Shown: one piece after another, positions 9,024 to 17,354 of the stretch
How positions within the stretch are numbered: the first letter of the stretch is position 1
Layout: each line of letters begins with the position of its first letter
Source: Nocardioides marmoribigeumensis
GTDB lineage: Bacteria; Actinomycetota; Actinomycetes; Propionibacteriales; Nocardioidaceae
Direction of reading: 5' to 3'
DNA: 64,000 nucleotides
NCBI RefSeq assembly: GCF_031458325.1
Contig: NZ_JAVDYG010000001.1
Span: 3,844,001 to 3,908,000 of the forward strand
Made by a program: the position numbers and the translations under genes
The notes under the pieces: model-generated
Databases searched by the model: none
The model's input: the letters and a program-made list of their open reading frames with translations, nothing else
Told to the model about the DNA's origin: nothing

Positions 9024-9944
9024 ATGCAGCTGACCTACGTCTTCTCCGAGCTCGGCAACGGGCTGCGGCGCAACGTCTCCATGACGGTGGCGGTGGTCGT
9101 GACGCTCTTCGTCTCGCTCACCCTCGTCGGCCTCGGCCTGCTGCTCAACGCGCAGGCCGACAAGGCGGAGAAGTTCTGGGGCGACCGGCTCCAGATCACG
9201 GTGTTCCTGTGCACCGACAACTCGCCCCGCGCGGCGTGCATCGACGGCAAGACCACCAGGGCCCAGAAGGCCGCGGTGGTCAAGGTGCTGCGCGCCTCCG
9301 ACGAGGTGAAGTCGTTCCGCTTCGAGAACAGCCGCACGGCCTACGCCAAGTGGCGCGAGCTGCAGACGGGCAACGACGACAGCCAGCAGCAGGTCCTGGA
9401 CTCCATCCGGCCCAAGGACCTTCCGGAGTCCTACTGGGTCACCCTCAAGGACCCCCGCAAGTTCCGTGAGCTGCGCGCGCAGGTGGGGTCGATGGACGGC
9501 GTGGGCACCGTGCGCGACCTGCGCGAGATCCTCCAACCGATCTACTTCTGGATCACCGCGTTCAAGTGGGGCGCGATCGGCATCGCGGCGGTGCTGCTCT
9601 TCGCCGCCATCCTGCAGGTCGGCAACACGATCCGGCTCGCGGCGTACGCCCGCCGCAAGGAGATCGGGATCATGCGCCTGGTGGGCGCCTCCAGCCTCTA
9701 CATCCAGCTGCCGTTCCTGCTGGAGTCGCTGGTCGCGGCCGTCCTCGGGGTGGCGCTCGCCGGCGGCGCGGTCTTCGGCTTCCTCTATCTGGTCGTCTAC
9801 CGCGTGCTGCGACCCAACTCCTCCATCGTGGCCTGGGTGGACTACTCCGACGGCGTGGTGGCCCTGGTCGCCATGACCCTGGTCGGGCTGCTGCTGACCT
9901 TGGTCCCCACTTTGCTGCTGACGCGCCGCTACCTGAGGGTTTGA
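9024..9944 (+). CDS. ftsX: Cell-division protein FtsX (permease-like)
   Basis: A 306-aa protein with an N-terminal membrane helix (VAVVVTLFVSLTLVGLGLLL), a large extracellular loop (about residues 45-170) and three C-terminal helices forming the FtsX permease fold. It does not transport; it carries the FtsE ATPase cycle across the membrane to activate a peptidoglycan hydrolase. The extracellular loop contains two cysteines (FLCTDNSPRAACIDG), which may form a disulfide. The next gene encodes a coiled-coil M23 protein, its probable partner. Strong family match in size, topology and context. Confidence 0.96.
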   Translation: MQLTYVFSELGNGLRRNVSMTVAVVVTLFVSLTLVGLGLLLNAQADKAEKFWGDRLQITVFLCTDNSPRAACIDGKTTRAQKAAVVKVLRASDEVKSFRFENSRTAYAKWRELQTGNDDSQQQVLDSIRPKDLPESYWVTLKDPRKFRELRAQVGSMDGVGTVRDLREILQPIYFWITAFKWGAIGIAAVLLFAAILQVGNTIRLAAYARRKEIGIMRLVGASSLYIQLPFLLESLVAAVLGVALAGGAVFGFLYLVVYRVLRPNSSIVAWVDYSDGVVALVAMTLVGLLLTLVPTLLLTRRYLRV

Positions 9945-10017
9945 CGCCGATCTGGTCGATTTGCCCCGTAGCATGGGCCGTCGCACAGCGACTCCCGACC
10001 GTCGACCCGAGGAACCC

Positions 10018-11280
10018 GTGCTCCACCACTTCCCCGTCAGGCCCAGCGCGTCCCTGCGCGCCCTCGCGGCGCTGGCTGCGGGCGCCGTGGTGGTCGCCGT
10101 CCCGGCGCACGCCGCCGAGCGGGGCGACAAGCTGAAGGACAAGAAGCACAAGGTCGAGAAGAAGATCGACAAGGCCGACCACGAGGCCGAGGAGTCCAGC
10201 GCCGCGCTCAAGGCGGCCACGGCCGCCCTCGCCAGCGCCCAGAGCGACCTGGTCGACGCCCGCGCCCACCTCAGCCAGACGCGGGGGGAGCTCGCCGCGG
10301 CCGAGGCGCTCGACCGGCTCATGCAGCAGCGACTGGACGCCGCCGAGGCGCGCCTGGCCAAGGCCCAGCAGGACCTCGCCGCCGGCGAGGCCGAGATGGC
10401 CACGCAGGAGGACGACCTGCGGGCGATGGTGGCCTCCTCCTACGAGCAGGGCGACCCCGGACTGATGGGCCTGTCGATGGTCTTCACCAGTGGCGACCCC
10501 GCCGACATCGCCGGCTCGATGAGCGCCTCGAGCAGCGTGGTCAACAAGGAGTCGGCGATCCTCGACAGCCTCGAGGCGACCAAGGTGCTGCTCGACGTCC
10601 ACCGCCAGGAGATGGCGGCCGCCAAGGAGGAGGTCGCCCAGCGTCGCCAGGAGGCCGCGGCCAACCTCGCCACCAAGCAGTCGCTGGAGCTCCAGGCCGA
10701 GGCCGCGGAGTCCCAGGTCTCACAGATGGTCGACCTGCGCGCCCAGGCCCGCAACGCCGCGCTCGAGGCCAAGAAGGCCGACCTGGTGGTCCTCAAGCAC
10801 CTCATCGTCGAGCGCGACCGGATCGCCGACCTGATCGCGGCGCAGGCCTCCAAGGGCGCCGGTTACACCGGCCCGGTCACCGGCAACGGCTTCCTCGACC
10901 GTCCGGTGGACGGCCCGGTCACCTCGCCGTTCGGCTGGCGGATCCACCCGATCTACGGCTACCGCTCCCTGCACGACGGCACCGACTTCGGTGTGTCCTG
11001 CGGGACGCCGATCCGCGCCGCAGCCCGAGGCAAGGTGCTCACGGAGTACTACCAGACGGCCTACGGCAACCGGATCGTCATCGACCACGGCGTCCACTTC
11101 GGGGTCGGGGTCGCGACGATCTCCAACCACCTCTCGGGCTACGCCGTCGCCACCGGTGAGCGGGTCAAGCGCGGTCAGGTGATCGGCTACGTCGGCAACA
11201 CCGGCTGGTCGACCGGCTGCCACCTGCATTTCACGGTGCTGGAGAACGGCAAGGCCGTCGACCCGATGAAGTGGTTCTGA
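10018..11280 (+). CDS. Secreted coiled-coil M23 family peptidase, likely FtsEX-controlled
   Basis: A 420-aa protein beginning with a signal peptide (LRALAALAAGAVVVAVPAHA), then long Ala/Glu/Lys-rich coiled coils (about 35-130 and 180-270) and a C-terminal M23 LytM domain. The zinc site is visible as SLHDGTDFG and GCHLHF. The coiled-coil plus LytM plan matches EnvC and other FtsEX-activated hydrolases or activators, and the ftsEX genes are immediately upstream. With both zinc motifs present, it may be an active endopeptidase rather than a mere activator. GTG 10018 is preferred over an ATG at 9973 because it places the signal peptide correctly and follows CGAGGA; TAGCAT (9969-9974) may be its -10. 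Confidence 0.88.
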   Translation: MLHHFPVRPSASLRALAALAAGAVVVAVPAHAAERGDKLKDKKHKVEKKIDKADHEAEESSAALKAATAALASAQSDLVDARAHLSQTRGELAAAEALDRLMQQRLDAAEARLAKAQQDLAAGEAEMATQEDDLRAMVASSYEQGDPGLMGLSMVFTSGDPADIAGSMSASSSVVNKESAILDSLEATKVLLDVHRQEMAAAKEEVAQRRQEAAANLATKQSLELQAEAAESQVSQMVDLRAQARNAALEAKKADLVVLKHLIVERDRIADLIAAQASKGAGYTGPVTGNGFLDRPVDGPVTSPFGWRIHPIYGYRSLHDGTDFGVSCGTPIRAAARGKVLTEYYQTAYGNRIVIDHGVHFGVGVATISNHLSGYAVATGERVKRGQVIGYVGNTGWSTGCHLHFTVLENGKAVDPMKWF

Positions 11281-11330
11281 CTGCCTGACGGTGGTCGAGT
11301 CCGTCGAGACCACGCCGATAGGCTTGCCCC

Positions 11331-11807
11331 ATGGCCAAGGAGACCGGACGCAAACTCATCGCGTCCAACAAGAAGGCCCGCCACGACTACCACATCGAGG
11401 ACACCTACGAGGCCGGCATCGTCCTCCAGGGCACCGAGGTGAAGTCGCTGCGGGCCGGCCGCGCGTCCCTGGTCGACGGCTTCGCCGACATCGAGAACGG
11501 CGAGATCTACCTGCACGCGGTGCACATCCCGACGTACGCCGAGGGCACCTGGACCAACCACCCGCCGCGGCGGCGGCGCAAGCTGCTGCTGCACCGCGAG
11601 GAGATCGACAAGATCGAGGGCAAGGTGCGCGAGAAGGGCTACACGCTCGTCCCGCTCCAGCTCTACTTCGTCGACGGCCGCGCCAAGGTCGAGCTCGGTC
11701 TCGCCAAGGGCAAGAAGACCTGGGACAAGCGGCACGCGATCGCCGAGCGCACCGCCAAGCGGGAGACCGAGATCGCGATCGGACGCCGCGCCAAGGGCAT
11801 GGGCTGA
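11331..11807 (+). CDS. smpB: SsrA-binding protein SmpB
   Basis: A 158-aa beta-barrel RNA-binding protein that delivers tmRNA to stalled ribosomes. Diagnostic segments are [35 protein letters not shown] and the basic C-terminal tail [20 protein letters not shown] that mimics mRNA in the decoding centre. The start is 6 nt after TAGGCT (11319-11324), so transcription probably begins at or next to the ATG. The tmRNA gene starts 67 bp downstream, the usual functional pairing. Confidence 0.98.
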   Translation: MAKETGRKLIASNKKARHDYHIEDTYEAGIVLQGTEVKSLRAGRASLVDGFADIENGEIYLHAVHIPTYAEGTWTNHPPRRRRKLLLHREEIDKIEGKVREKGYTLVPLQLYFVDGRAKVELGLAKGKKTWDKRHAIAERTAKRETEIAIGRRAKGMG

Positions 11808-11850
11808 CCCTGCGCCAGGGAATGCGCTGGGTCTTGGGGGAGTTGACCCG

Positions 11851-11856
11851 TAGGAT
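11851..11856 (+). promoter_or_regulatory. Candidate -10 box of the tmRNA gene
   Basis: TAGGAT lies 17 nt before the mature tmRNA 5' end, which would leave a short 5' precursor for RNase P trimming. No convincing -35 is seen at standard spacing. Confidence 0.45.
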
Positions 11857-11873
11857 GGATACACAACTCAAGA

Positions 11874-12241
11874 GGGGCTGATCGGTTTCGACTTGGGACG
11901 TACGTCCCAGGGGAAGCGGGTCGAGGATCCAGGCTCATCTCGTGAACGCTGCCTGGAAAACTACAACTGCCAACGCTAAGCGCAGTTCGCTCACCCTCGC
12001 TGCCTGACAGCGAGCGTGACGGGTCAGGCTGAGGTCGCCTCCGACTCAGATCCTGGCCTCATCTAGGAGGCTTGCTGCGTCGCTCTCGTCGGAAGGGTGC
12101 CGTGGGACTCAAATCCGAATGAGTCCGTCGGCGACGTGTCTGTGCGAGCGCCGGGACTGAGAAGACGTTTCCACAGACTGCACCCGGAGAAGACCTGGCA
12201 CTGCGCTCGAGGACGCGGGTTCGATTCCCGCCAGCTCCACC
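11874..12241 (+). ncRNA. ssrA: Transfer-messenger RNA (tmRNA)
   Basis: A 368-nt tmRNA. The 5' end GGGGCTG (11874-11880) pairs with CAGCTCC (12232-12238) as the acceptor stem, and the T-arm GCGGGTTCGATTCCCGC lies just before the 3' end. The tag frame starts at about 11969 (GCC) and reads ANAKRSSLTLAA followed by TGA (12005-12007); the LAA ending is recognised by ClpXP-type proteases. After the discriminator A (12239) the genome reads CCG, so the terminal A of CCA is not encoded and must be added by nucleotidyltransferase. It tags nascent peptides on stalled ribosomes together with SmpB, encoded just upstream. Confidence 0.96.
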
Positions 12242-12256
12242 GATCCCTCTGGCCTC

Positions 12257-12299
12257 AGCCGCTCCGACGACACGTCGGGGCGGCTGTCGCTTTCTCCCC
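12257..12299 (+). terminator. Intrinsic terminator of the tmRNA gene
   Basis: AGCCGCTCCGACG (12257-12269) pairs with CGTCGGGGCGGCT (12273-12285) across loop ACA, a 13-bp stem with one G-U pair. It is followed by GTCGCTTTCTCC. It lies 15 nt after the tmRNA end and is the clearest intrinsic terminator in the window. Confidence 0.75.
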
Positions 12300-12332
12300 T
12301 CGCCGCCACCGTGCGCGGGTGAGAATCGGCCC

Positions 12333-12512
12333 ATGACCCTCCTCATCGTCGTGGGCATCGCCCTCGTCGTCCTGATGGTCGCGCTGCTCCTGGTGCTGAG
12401 CCGGCGCGGCTCGGGACCTGAGCCGGGCACGCGTCGCGCGCCGGCCTCCTCCGTCGCCGACGACCCGGCCTTCGGGCTCCGCGACAAGGGACCCGGCGGC
12501 GGGAGCGTGTGA
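12333..12512 (+). CDS. Small single-pass membrane protein (59 aa)
   Basis: A short frame with ATG at 12333. It encodes one strongly hydrophobic helix (LIVVGIALVVLMVALLLVL, residues 4-22) then a charged, Pro/Gly-rich tail ending in DPAFGLRDKGPGGGSV. Its stop overlaps the start of the following GCS2-family ligase by 4 bp (GTGA), which argues for real translation and coupling. GAGAAT sits 6 nt before the ATG, close to the -10 pattern of leaderless genes here. No family recognised; it may anchor or modulate the downstream enzyme. Confidence 0.6.
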   Translation: MTLLIVVGIALVVLMVALLLVLSRRGSGPEPGTRRAPASSVADDPAFGLRDKGPGGGSV

Positions 12513-13627
12513 CCACACTCCGCCGTCTCGGGGTCGAGGAGGAGCTCCTCCTGGGCGACGTGGCGACCGGCGAGGTGCTCCCGGTGGCGCGGGAGGTGCT
12601 CGCGGAGTGCGGCCGGCTCGGCGCCGGTGAGGGCGCCGGTGAGGGGGCTGCCCTCAAGCACGAGTTCTTCCTCGCCCAGGTGGAGGTGGCAACGGCGCCG
12701 CAGGTCGAGGTCGCGGCGGTCCGACGCGAGCTGGCCGACGGCCGGGCGCGCGTCGCCGGGGCCGGAGCGACGATGGGGGTGGCGCCCCTGGCCGTCCCAG
12801 GTCCTGTGCTCGCCACGGCTGCGAGCGGCCGGGAGGTCTCGCCGGGCGACCGCTACGCAGCCGTCGAGGATCACTACGGGGAGACGGCGCGCGCGTCCTT
12901 GATGTGTGCGATGCACGTGCACGTCGAGGTGGCCGGCCCGGAGGAGGGCGTGGCGGTGATCGACCGGGTGCGTCCGTGGGTTCCCGTCCTGCTCGCGCTG
13001 AGCACCAACTCGCCCTTCTGGCACGGGTCCGACACGGGACATGCCAGCTGGCGGTCGAGGGTGTGGAACACGTGGCCGACGGGCGGACCCGCTGAGCTCT
13101 TCGGCGACGCGGCCGGCTACCGCGCCCGCGTCGACTCCATGGTCGCCGGCGGCGCCGCGCTCGACGAGGGGCTGGTCAACCTCGACGTACGACTCTCGCA
13201 CCGCTACCCGACGGTCGAGCTCCGCGTCGCGGACGTGTGCACCGACCTCGACGACGCGATGGTCGTCGCGGCACTGACGCGCGCCCTGGTGGGCCACTTC
13301 GCCGCACGGGCGGACGAGCCCCCCGCCGCCTGGCGGGTGGACGAGCTGCGGGGTGCGGCGTGGCGAGCGGCCCGGTTCGGGCTGGACGACCGGCTGGTCT
13401 CACCGGTGTCGCACGAGCTCGTCGCGGCTGCGGAGGCCGTGCACCAGCTCACGGACCTCGTCGCGGCGTCCCTCGAGGCGGCCGGCGACGCCGACCTGGT
13501 ACGGCGTGGTCTGGAGGCCCTCCTGACCCGGGGCACGGGCGCCGCCCGCCAGCGGGAGGTGGTTGCCGCCGGAGGCTCGCTGACCGACGTCGTCGCCGAC
13601 GTACGCCGCCGGACCGTGCGGTCCTGA
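12509..13627 (+). CDS. Glutamate-cysteine ligase family 2 (GCS2/YbdK-type) carboxylate-amine ligase
   Basis: A 372-aa protein beginning LRRLGVEEELLLGDVATGEV, the hallmark GCS2 N-terminus with the acidic EEE metal/substrate patch. Other conserved parts are CAMHVHVEV, STNSPFWHGSDTG and VELRVADVCTDL. GCS2 enzymes join a carboxylate to an amine using ATP, classically glutamate to cysteine. Actinobacterial members are often called carboxylate-amine ligases because their true substrate is untested. A role in ergothioneine or another thiol pathway is possible, but no egt or msh genes are adjacent. Translation is coupled to the small membrane protein upstream. Confidence 0.85.
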   Translation: MTTLRRLGVEEELLLGDVATGEVLPVAREVLAECGRLGAGEGAGEGAALKHEFFLAQVEVATAPQVEVAAVRRELADGRARVAGAGATMGVAPLAVPGPVLATAASGREVSPGDRYAAVEDHYGETARASLMCAMHVHVEVAGPEEGVAVIDRVRPWVPVLLALSTNSPFWHGSDTGHASWRSRVWNTWPTGGPAELFGDAAGYRARVDSMVAGGAALDEGLVNLDVRLSHRYPTVELRVADVCTDLDDAMVVAALTRALVGHFAARADEPPAAWRVDELRGAAWRAARFGLDDRLVSPVSHELVAAAEAVHQLTDLVAASLEAAGDADLVRRGLEALLTRGTGAARQREVVAAGGSLTDVVADVRRRTVRS

Positions 13628-13715
13628 CCGGACGTCCCGCTTCGGCGTGGGATGACCGGGCCGAGGGGCGACTAGGGTGGGCAGACAGCTCTCCACCAGA
13701 CAGGAAATCGACGTC

Positions 13716-14522
13716 ATGGACGTACGGGCGCGTCACAACGTCAACGAGATCGGTCCGCAAGACGCGCGACCGATGCTGTTCGCCCACGGGTTCGGCTGCG
13801 ACCAGAGCATGTGGCGGCACGTCGCCCCCGCCTTCGCGGACGGCCACCGGGTGATCACCTTCGACCACGCCGGCGCCGGCGGCGCCGACCCGTCCCTCTG
13901 GGACCCGCAGCGCTACGCCGCGCTCGACGGCTACGCCGACGACGTGGTGCGGATCGTCACCGAGCTGGACCTGCACGACGTGGTCTACGTCGGCCACTCC
14001 GTCTCCGCCATGATCGGCGCCCTGGCCCAGGTGCGCGCGCCCGAGAGGTTCTCCCGGCTGGTGATGGTCGGGCCGTCGCCGCGCTACCTCGACGACGACG
14101 GCTACCACGGGGGCTTCAGCCAGGCCGACATCGACGAGCTGCTGGAGTCGCTGGCCGGCAACTACCTGGGCTGGTCGTCCGCGATGGCGCCGGTGATCGT
14201 CGGCAACGCCGACCGCCCGCAGCTCGGCCAGGAGCTCACCGAGGCGTTCTGCCGGATGGATCCCTCCGTCGCCGCGGTCTTCGCGCGCACCACGTTCCTC
14301 TCCGACACGCGTGACGTGCTGCCGCAGGTCAGCGCCCCCACGCTGGTCCTGCAGTGCTCCGAGGACGTCATCGCGCCCAGTGAGGTCGGCCAGTACGTCG
14401 CGCAGCACCTCCCGCACGCGGAGCTGGTCACCCTGCGGGCCACGGGCCACTGCCCCAACCTCAGTGACCCGGAGGAGACGGTGGAGGCGATCCGGTCCTA
14501 CCTCGGGCGTGAGGTGGCGTGA
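13716..14522 (+). CDS. rsbQ: RsbQ-like alpha/beta hydrolase
   Basis: A 268-aa alpha/beta hydrolase close in pattern to Bacillus RsbQ: HNVNEIGPQDARPMLFAHGF at the N-terminus, nucleophile elbow GHSVSAMIG, acid in SEDVIAP and catalytic His in ATGHCPNLSDPEETVEAI. RsbQ and the plant receptors D14/KAI2 share this fold and a small-molecule pocket. RsbQ is needed for RsbP to signal energy stress. The next gene, starting 10 bp downstream, is a PAS-PP2C protein matching RsbP, so the pair is conserved. ATG 13716 is chosen because homologous sequence starts there; an in-frame ATG at 13677 would add 13 unconserved residues. Confidence 0.88.
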   Translation: MDVRARHNVNEIGPQDARPMLFAHGFGCDQSMWRHVAPAFADGHRVITFDHAGAGGADPSLWDPQRYAALDGYADDVVRIVTELDLHDVVYVGHSVSAMIGALAQVRAPERFSRLVMVGPSPRYLDDDGYHGGFSQADIDELLESLAGNYLGWSSAMAPVIVGNADRPQLGQELTEAFCRMDPSVAAVFARTTFLSDTRDVLPQVSAPTLVLQCSEDVIAPSEVGQYVAQHLPHAELVTLRATGHCPNLSDPEETVEAIRSYLGREVA

Positions 14523-14532
14523 GGCGCCCCCC

Positions 14533-15780
14533 GTGCCGCTGACCCGCGCCGACGAGGCCTTCGCCAGGGCGCTGCTCGAGGACGATCCGGTCGCCCTCTA
14601 CGAGCGGGCGCCCTGCGGCTATCTCTCGACCACCGCCGACGGGGTGCTGACCAAGGCCAACGCCACCTTCCTGGCGTGGACTGGCTACGAGGTGGACGAC
14701 GTCGTCGGGCAGCCCTTCACGGCGCTGCTCACCAAGGGCGGCAAGATCTTCCACGAGACCCACTACGCGCCGATGCTGCGACTCCAGGGCTTCGTCCGGG
14801 AGCTCGCCGTGGACCTGGTGCGCAAGGACGGCAGCCGACTCCCGGTGCTGCTCAACGCGAGCCTGGACAGGGGCGACGACGGTGAACCGCGGGTGGTGCG
14901 CCTGGCCGTCTTCGACGCGACCGAGCGCAGGCGCTACGAGCGGGAGCTGCTGCGGGCTACGCAGGAGGCCGAGGCGGCGCGGGCCCGGGCCGAGGCGGCC
15001 GAGCGGCGCAGCCGGGTGCTGGTCGACACGCTCCAGCAGACGCTGGTGCCCGGCACCCTGCCCGTCGTCGAGGGCCTGGAGCTGCACGGTGGCTACCGGC
15101 CGGCAGGCGACGGCGCCGAGGTCGGCGGGGACTTCTACGACGTGTTCCCGACCTCGCCCGACGAGTGCTGGCTGATCCTCGGCGACGTGTCGGGCAAGGG
15201 CGTGGAGGCCGCGGTGGTGACCAGCCTGGTGCGTCACGCCACCCGCGTGCTGGTCGCCACGCTGTCGGACCCGGTCGAGGTGCTCGCCCAGCTCGACGTC
15301 CAGCTCCAGCGCCACGACACCGACCGCTACTGCACCGCGGTGCTGGTCCGGATGCGTCGGCTCGAGGGCACGTGGGAGGTGCTGTGCGCCTCCGGCGGGC
15401 ACCCGCCGGCCCTGCTCCGGTCAGGTGCGCAGGAGGCCTCGGCCGTCCATCCCGGCGGGCAGGTCCTCGGTCTGGTGCCTCACGCGGAGTTCGCCTCGAC
15501 GCGCCTCACCCTGGGAGCGGGCGAGACCCTGCTGCTCTACACCGACGGCATCACCGAGGGCCGCAACCCGGGCGGGTTCTTCGGCGAGCGGCGCCTCCTC
15601 GAGACCGTCAGCCGGGCACCTTCCGGGGCCCGGCCCCTGGTCGAGACGGTGCTCGCCGCGGCGCTGGAGTTCCAGGGCGACCACACCAGCGACGACATCG
15701 CGTGCCTCGCCGTGACGGTCACCGCCGGAGAACCGACGGCTCAGGTGCTCGACGAGGAGCGTTCGGCCTCCCGCGCGTAG
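14533..15780 (+). CDS. rsbP: RsbP-like PAS-PP2C phosphatase
   Basis: A 415-aa protein. The N-terminal PAS domain (about 20-130) reads YERAPCGYLSTTADGVLTKA through FDATERRRYERELL, followed by a coiled linker (135-165, ATQEAEAARARAEAAERR) and a PP2C/SpoIIE phosphatase with GGDFYD, GDVSGKG, YTDGITEG and SDDIACLAV. This is the RsbP architecture: the PAS domain, informed by RsbQ, controls dephosphorylation of RsbV to release a general-stress sigma factor. GTG 14533 is the first start in frame after rsbQ. Its last 40 bp overlap the 3' end of the opposite-strand permease gene. No RsbV, RsbW or sigma gene lies in the window. Confidence 0.88.
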   Translation: MPLTRADEAFARALLEDDPVALYERAPCGYLSTTADGVLTKANATFLAWTGYEVDDVVGQPFTALLTKGGKIFHETHYAPMLRLQGFVRELAVDLVRKDGSRLPVLLNASLDRGDDGEPRVVRLAVFDATERRRYERELLRATQEAEAARARAEAAERRSRVLVDTLQQTLVPGTLPVVEGLELHGGYRPAGDGAEVGGDFYDVFPTSPDECWLILGDVSGKGVEAAVVTSLVRHATRVLVATLSDPVEVLAQLDVQLQRHDTDRYCTAVLVRMRRLEGTWEVLCASGGHPPALLRSGAQEASAVHPGGQVLGLVPHAEFASTRLTLGAGETLLLYTDGITEGRNPGGFFGERRLLETVSRAPSGARPLVETVLAAALEFQGDHTSDDIACLAVTVTAGEPTAQVLDEERSASRA

Positions 15781-17231
15781 TTGGGGTCGGTGGCCAGGCG
15801 GCTGTGCTTGGCGCTGTAGAGGAAGTAGACCGCGAAGCCAACCGCCATCCAGACCAGGAAGCGGATCCACGTGGCCGTGGGCAGGTTGAGCATCAGGTAG
15901 AGCGAGGCCAGCGCGGCCAGGACCGGCATCACCGGCACACCGGGGCAGCGGAATGCGCGCTCGAGGTCGGGCCGCGTGCGTCGCAGGACGATCACCCCGA
16001 TCGCTACCAGCACGAAGGCGAACAGCGTGCCGATGTTGACCAGCTCGGCGAGCTCGGTCAGCGGCACGAAGGTCGCGATGAGCGCGACCGCGGCGCCGGT
16101 GAACATGCTCGTGCGGACCGGGGTGCCGAACCGCGGGCTGACCCGTGCGAAGACCGGGGGGAGCAGGCGGTCGCGGCTCATCGCGAAGAACACCCGGCTC
16201 TGCCCGAGCAGCAGGATCATCATGACCGTGGTGAGGCCGAGCAGCGCTCCCACCGAGATCACCGTCGCGAAGCCCGGGTGCCCGACGGACCTGAACGCCT
16301 CGGCCAGGGGCGCGTCGACCTTGATCTGGTCGTACTTCACCATGCCGGTCACGACCAGCGAGACCGCGATGTAGAGCGTCGTGCAGATCGCGAGGGAGGA
16401 GAAGATGCCGATCGGCATGTCGCGCTGCGGCTTCTTGGTCTCCTCGGCGGCCGTGGCGACGATGTCGAAGCCGATGTAGGCGAAGAAGACCAGCGCCGCG
16501 CCGGTGAAGATGCCGCTGATGCCGAAGGCGCCGGGGGAGAACCCGAGGTCCTGCAGGAGCGAGGGGACCGCCGTCCCGCCGCTGGCGCCCTTGGAGCCGG
16601 CGGGCGGGATGAAGGGCGACCAGTTCTGGGTGTTGACGAAGAAGAGGCCGGCGATGATCACCAGCAGGACGATCGCGACCTTGATCGCGACGAAGACGAA
16701 GTTCACCTGCGAGGAGACCTTGATGCCGAAGCAGATCACCGCGGTCAGGATCAGGACGATCGCCGCGGCCACGAGGTTGTGCCCCTCGCCGTAGGCGAAC
16801 TCGGGGATGGTGATCCCGGCTTGCTTCATCACGTCGGCGAAGTACGTCGACCAGCCGACCGCGACGGTGCTCGCGCCGAGCGCGAGCTCGAGGATGAGGT
16901 CCCAGCCGATGATCCAGGCGACGAGCTCGCCGAGGCTGGCGTAGGAGAAGGTGTAGGCCGACCCGGCGACCGGGACGGTGCTGGCGAACTCGGCGTAGCA
17001 GAGCGCCGCCAGGGCGCAGGCGAGCCCGGAGAACACGAACGAGATCGCGATCGCGGGGCCGGCCTTCTCGCCGGCGGCCTCACCGGTGAGCACGAAGATG
17101 CCGGTGCCGATGACGACACCGACACCGAACACGGTCAGCTGGAGGGGGCCGAGCTCCTTGCGGAGCTGGTGCTCCGACTCCTCGGTGTCGGCGATCGACT
17201 GCTCGATCGACTTGGTCCTGGTCAGGTTCAT
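15741..17231 (-). CDS. APC-superfamily amino acid permease (CAT/YfnA-like)
   Basis: A 496-aa protein with about 12-13 transmembrane helices. The first helix has the APC signature LTVFGVGVVIGTGIFVLTGEAAG, and conserved parts include FAYIGFDIVATAAEETKKPQ (helix 6 region) and a C-terminal pair of helices before YSAKHSRLATDP. This subgroup resembles the mammalian CAT and Bacillus YfnA cationic or general amino-acid transporters; the substrate is not predictable here. ATG 17231 is chosen because the 32 upstream residues in frame look non-coding and homology starts at MNLTRTKSIEQSI. The tail overlaps rsbP by 40 bp. Confidence 0.9.
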   Translation of the reverse strand: MNLTRTKSIEQSIADTEESEHQLRKELGPLQLTVFGVGVVIGTGIFVLTGEAAGEKAGPAIAISFVFSGLACALAALCYAEFASTVPVAGSAYTFSYASLGELVAWIIGWDLILELALGASTVAVGWSTYFADVMKQAGITIPEFAYGEGHNLVAAAIVLILTAVICFGIKVSSQVNFVFVAIKVAIVLLVIIAGLFFVNTQNWSPFIPPAGSKGASGGTAVPSLLQDLGFSPGAFGISGIFTGAALVFFAYIGFDIVATAAEETKKPQRDMPIGIFSSLAICTTLYIAVSLVVTGMVKYDQIKVDAPLAEAFRSVGHPGFATVISVGALLGLTTVMMILLLGQSRVFFAMSRDRLLPPVFARVSPRFGTPVRTSMFTGAAVALIATFVPLTELAELVNIGTLFAFVLVAIGVIVLRRTRPDLERAFRCPGVPVMPVLAALASLYLMLNLPTATWIRFLVWMAVGFAVYFLYSAKHSRLATDPNYAREAERSSSST

Positions 17232-17329
17232 CGCGGATACCTCGCGTCTCCGAGCGGCGGGTGTGCCGCCCTGCCCATACCCCGTCGGGTGGCTGCGGAA
17301 CCTCGTTCGGTCCGCCTTTGATGTCATCG

Positions 17330-17354
17330 TGACAACGGTCGATCGGCGTTGTCA
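17330..17354. repeat. 8-bp inverted repeat between histidine kinase and permease genes
   Basis: TGACAACG (17330-17337) and CGTTGTCA (17347-17354) form a perfect inverted repeat around a 9-bp centre; the right arm includes the kinase stop codon. A second small repeat, TGTCA-TCG-TGACA, lies at 17322-17334. It could be an operator for the permease or a weak terminator for the kinase transcript. Confidence 0.4.

Noticed and set aside
12205-12241. Separate tRNA gene (T-arm GGTTCGATTCC)
   Set aside because: It is the T-arm and acceptor of tmRNA; no D-arm or anticodon arm is adjacent.
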